Origin: Arthrobacter sp. FW306-2-2C-D06B
GTDB taxonomy: Bacteria; Actinomycetota; Actinomycetes; Actinomycetales; Micrococcaceae
Reading direction: 5' to 3'
Assembly (NCBI RefSeq): GCF_021789175.1
Contig: NZ_CP084560.1
Location: forward strand, 3,658,001 to 3,722,000
DNA length: 64,000 nucleotides
A program made the position numbers and the translations under genes. Shown one piece after another: positions 62,963-64,000 of the stretch (positions are counted from its first letter, which is position 1; each line of letters opens with the position of its first letter). Below the pieces are notes generated by a model, which saw only the letters and a program-made list of their open reading frames with translations, was not told the DNA's origin and did not search any database.

Positions 62963-63324
62963 ATCATGACTCCTACTCCTTGCATGGGGAAAGGCCCAGC
63001 GATTCCCGTGAGCGTACTGAGGGTGTACTTGATGGTCACGGACATCTGGGCGCCGGAGGTACAGCTGGCGGGACTGAAAGTGAAGTTCGTGTCTGCCAGC
63101 TGTGGATTCAACGACACGGCAGCGTTCTTCGCCGCAGTCTTGGCGGCCGTCTGATCATTCGAAATAGCCATGACGCGAACTCCTTCGCGTGCTGCGTTCG
63201 AGAGCGACACCTGCACGTTGTAAGCCCTGCCGAATTCCATAATGCCTAGGAGCAGCATGATCAGGAGCGGTGCCAGGATGGCGAACTCGACTGCCACGGC
63301 ACCGCGCTCTGAAGACCTCGGCAT
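62950..63324 (-). CDS. tadE: TadE-like minor pseudopilin
   Basis: The 124-residue protein has the TadE prepilin signature RGAVAVEFAILAPLLIMLLL followed by GIMEFGRAYNVQVSLSNAAR and EGVRVMAISNDQ. The helix is processed and inserted by a TadV-like peptidase (not in the window). It starts at ATG 63324 behind GGGAGGG. It lies downstream of the pilin genes after a stable hairpin, so it is probably made at a lower level than the major pilins. Confidence 0.9.
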   Translation of the reverse strand: MPRSSERGAVAVEFAILAPLLIMLLLGIMEFGRAYNVQVSLSNAAREGVRVMAISNDQTAAKTAAKNAAVSLNPQLADTNFTFSPASCTSGAQMSVTIKYTLSTLTGIAGPFPMQGVGVMICGG

Positions 63325-63364
63325 GATGTTGCCCTCCCAGAAAACGGATAGTTCGAATCAAGCA

Positions 63365-63396
63365 GAGTGGCGGCCGCCTGAACGCTGCCGCCACTC
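63365..63396 (-). terminator. Hairpin between pilin genes and tadE (attenuator or processing site)
   Basis: GAGTGGCGGC (63365-63374) and GCCGCCACTC (63387-63396) form a perfect 10-bp stem with a 12-base loop in the 125-base gap between the second pilin gene and tadE. There is no strong U-run on the minus-strand side, so partial termination or RNA stabilisation is more likely than full termination. Confidence 0.6.
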
Positions 63397-63449
63397 GGGG
63401 TTTGCTTGGTGCGCTGGTATTGCCTCCAAGGCATAAAGCCGGGAGACCG

Positions 63450-63677
63450 CTAAGGGCAGGTGGCTTGACCGGGGCCCGATCCTGCACTGAAGGTGGTTTT
63501 ACCAGCTATGGAACACTGGGCTTGGGTGAAGGTGTCGTGAACTGTCCCACCCAGCAGGGTCACAGCGGCGATGATTACCACTGCGATGAGGGCGACCATG
63601 ATGCCGTATTCGACGGCGGTGGCACCCGTTTCGTCGCGCCGCACGTGAGATGCGGACTTGAGGAAAGCGGAAAGCAT
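63450..63677 (-). CDS. flp: Flp/Fap-type major pilin (copy 2)
   Basis: The 75-residue prepilin has a short basic leader, the Flp signature DETGATAVEYGIMVALIAVV and a hydrophobic helix (IIAAVTLLGGTVHDTF). A C-terminal part with two cysteines (AQCSIAGK ... ATCP) follows. Cleavage after the Gly of ETG leaves a mature pilin of about 55 residues. It starts at ATG 63677 behind AAGGAGC. It is very similar to the next pilin in the helix but differs in the tail. Confidence 0.93.
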   Translation of the reverse strand: MLSAFLKSASHVRRDETGATAVEYGIMVALIAVVIIAAVTLLGGTVHDTFTQAQCSIAGKTTFSAGSGPGQATCP

Positions 63678-63723
63678 TGATGCTCCTTGTCTGGTACGAA
63701 CAGTCGGGGAGGAGGCGAACCTA

Positions 63724-63936
63724 CTAGCCACAAACGTTGGTGGTGGTGTTCCACGTTTTGCCGGAAACTGAGCATTGGACCTGGGAGAAGGTGTTCTTGA
63801 CAGTCCCACCCAGCGCCGTGACGGCGACGATGATGACAACAGCAATGAGGGCGACCATGATGCCGTATTCGACGGCGGTGGCGCCCTTTTCGCTACGACG
63901 GATGCGCGAAGCGGCGTTGGAGAAGAAAGCAAACAT
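63724..63936 (-). CDS. flp: Flp/Fap-type major pilin (copy 1)
   Basis: The 70-residue prepilin (MFAFFSNAASRIRRSEKGAT start) has the signature SEKGATAVEYGIMVALIAVV, the helix IIVAVTALGGTVKNTFS and a tail with two cysteines (QVQCSVSGK ... NVCG). ATG 63936 follows CAGGAG. It is the first gene of the leftward tad operon within the window; its promoter may lie in or beyond 63937-64000. The two pilins share near-identical core helices, which suggests a tandem duplication. Confidence 0.93.
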   Translation of the reverse strand: MFAFFSNAASRIRRSEKGATAVEYGIMVALIAVVIIVAVTALGGTVKNTFSQVQCSVSGKTWNTTTNVCG

Positions 63937-64000
63937 GTGAAACTCCTGAGCGAGTTGGGGAGATACGGGCTGGTCCAGCACCAGCTCTCTAGCAACTTAG

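Overview
The window is a high-GC chromosome segment of an actinobacterium and most resembles the Arthrobacter/Paenarthrobacter group (Micrococcaceae). Support comes from frequent GTG/TTG starts with AGGAGG-type ribosome sites, an aerobic phenylacetate (paa) operon, a branched-chain keto-acid dehydrogenase operon with its own Lrp regulator, a surface protein with LAXTG sortase signals, an LCP-family protein and an actinobacterial-type tad pilus cluster. Genus assignment is inference; there is no rRNA or tRNA gene in the window.

Layout. 1-2.5 kb: a TetR regulator (cut by the window edge), a palindromic operator, a FAD oxidoreductase carrying a Rieske domain, and a dinucleotide-binding reductase. 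2.7-4.1 kb: an intact DDE insertion sequence with paired terminal repeats. 4.3-5.5 kb: a run of very small membrane-protein genes, one apparently frameshifted. 5.6-8.7 kb: a LuxR-type response regulator and its membrane histidine kinase, then a YdcF-like protein. 9.4-11.6 kb: a Tat-exported lectin-fold protein translationally coupled to a glycoside hydrolase. 11.7-16.4 kb: an acyltransferase remnant, bkdC-bkdB-bkdA and a divergent Lrp regulator, then two tiny membrane proteins.

16.9-37.0 kb is an exopolysaccharide island of the Wzx/Wzy type: a BY-kinase/chain-length protein, seven glycosyltransferases, a flippase, a polymerase, the initiating phospho-sugar transferase, UDP-glucose dehydrogenase, a DUF4012 membrane protein, a LAXTG surface protein, a low-molecular-weight tyrosine phosphatase and GalU. 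GalU and Ugd would supply UDP-glucose and UDP-glucuronate. The sugar transferase would start the lipid-linked unit, the glycosyltransferases would extend it, Wzx/Wzy would export and polymerise it, the kinase/phosphatase pair would control it, and the LCP protein at 41 kb could attach a polymer to the wall.

37.6-40.2 kb is a cluster of small exported proteins that I could not fully assign. It includes a Tat-exported peptide with seven cysteines, a small cytosolic protein and a MauE/DoxX-like membrane protein. I regard this as the best candidate for an undescribed system.

40.2-47.1 kb: an AhpD-like protein, an LCP protein, an Nramp-family transporter whose mRNA begins with a clear M-box (Mg2+) riboswitch followed by a possible leader peptide, a divergent ArsR regulator, an ABC transporter and a DUF2127 protein. 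47.2-52.1 kb: the phenylacetate epoxidase operon paaABCDE plus a crotonase. 52.2-52.6 kb: an unusual array of palindromic repeats. 53-56.5 kb: a two-component system and an HPt-like protein lacking the expected histidine. 56.6-63.9 kb: a complete tad (Flp pilus) operon read leftwards from two pilin genes.
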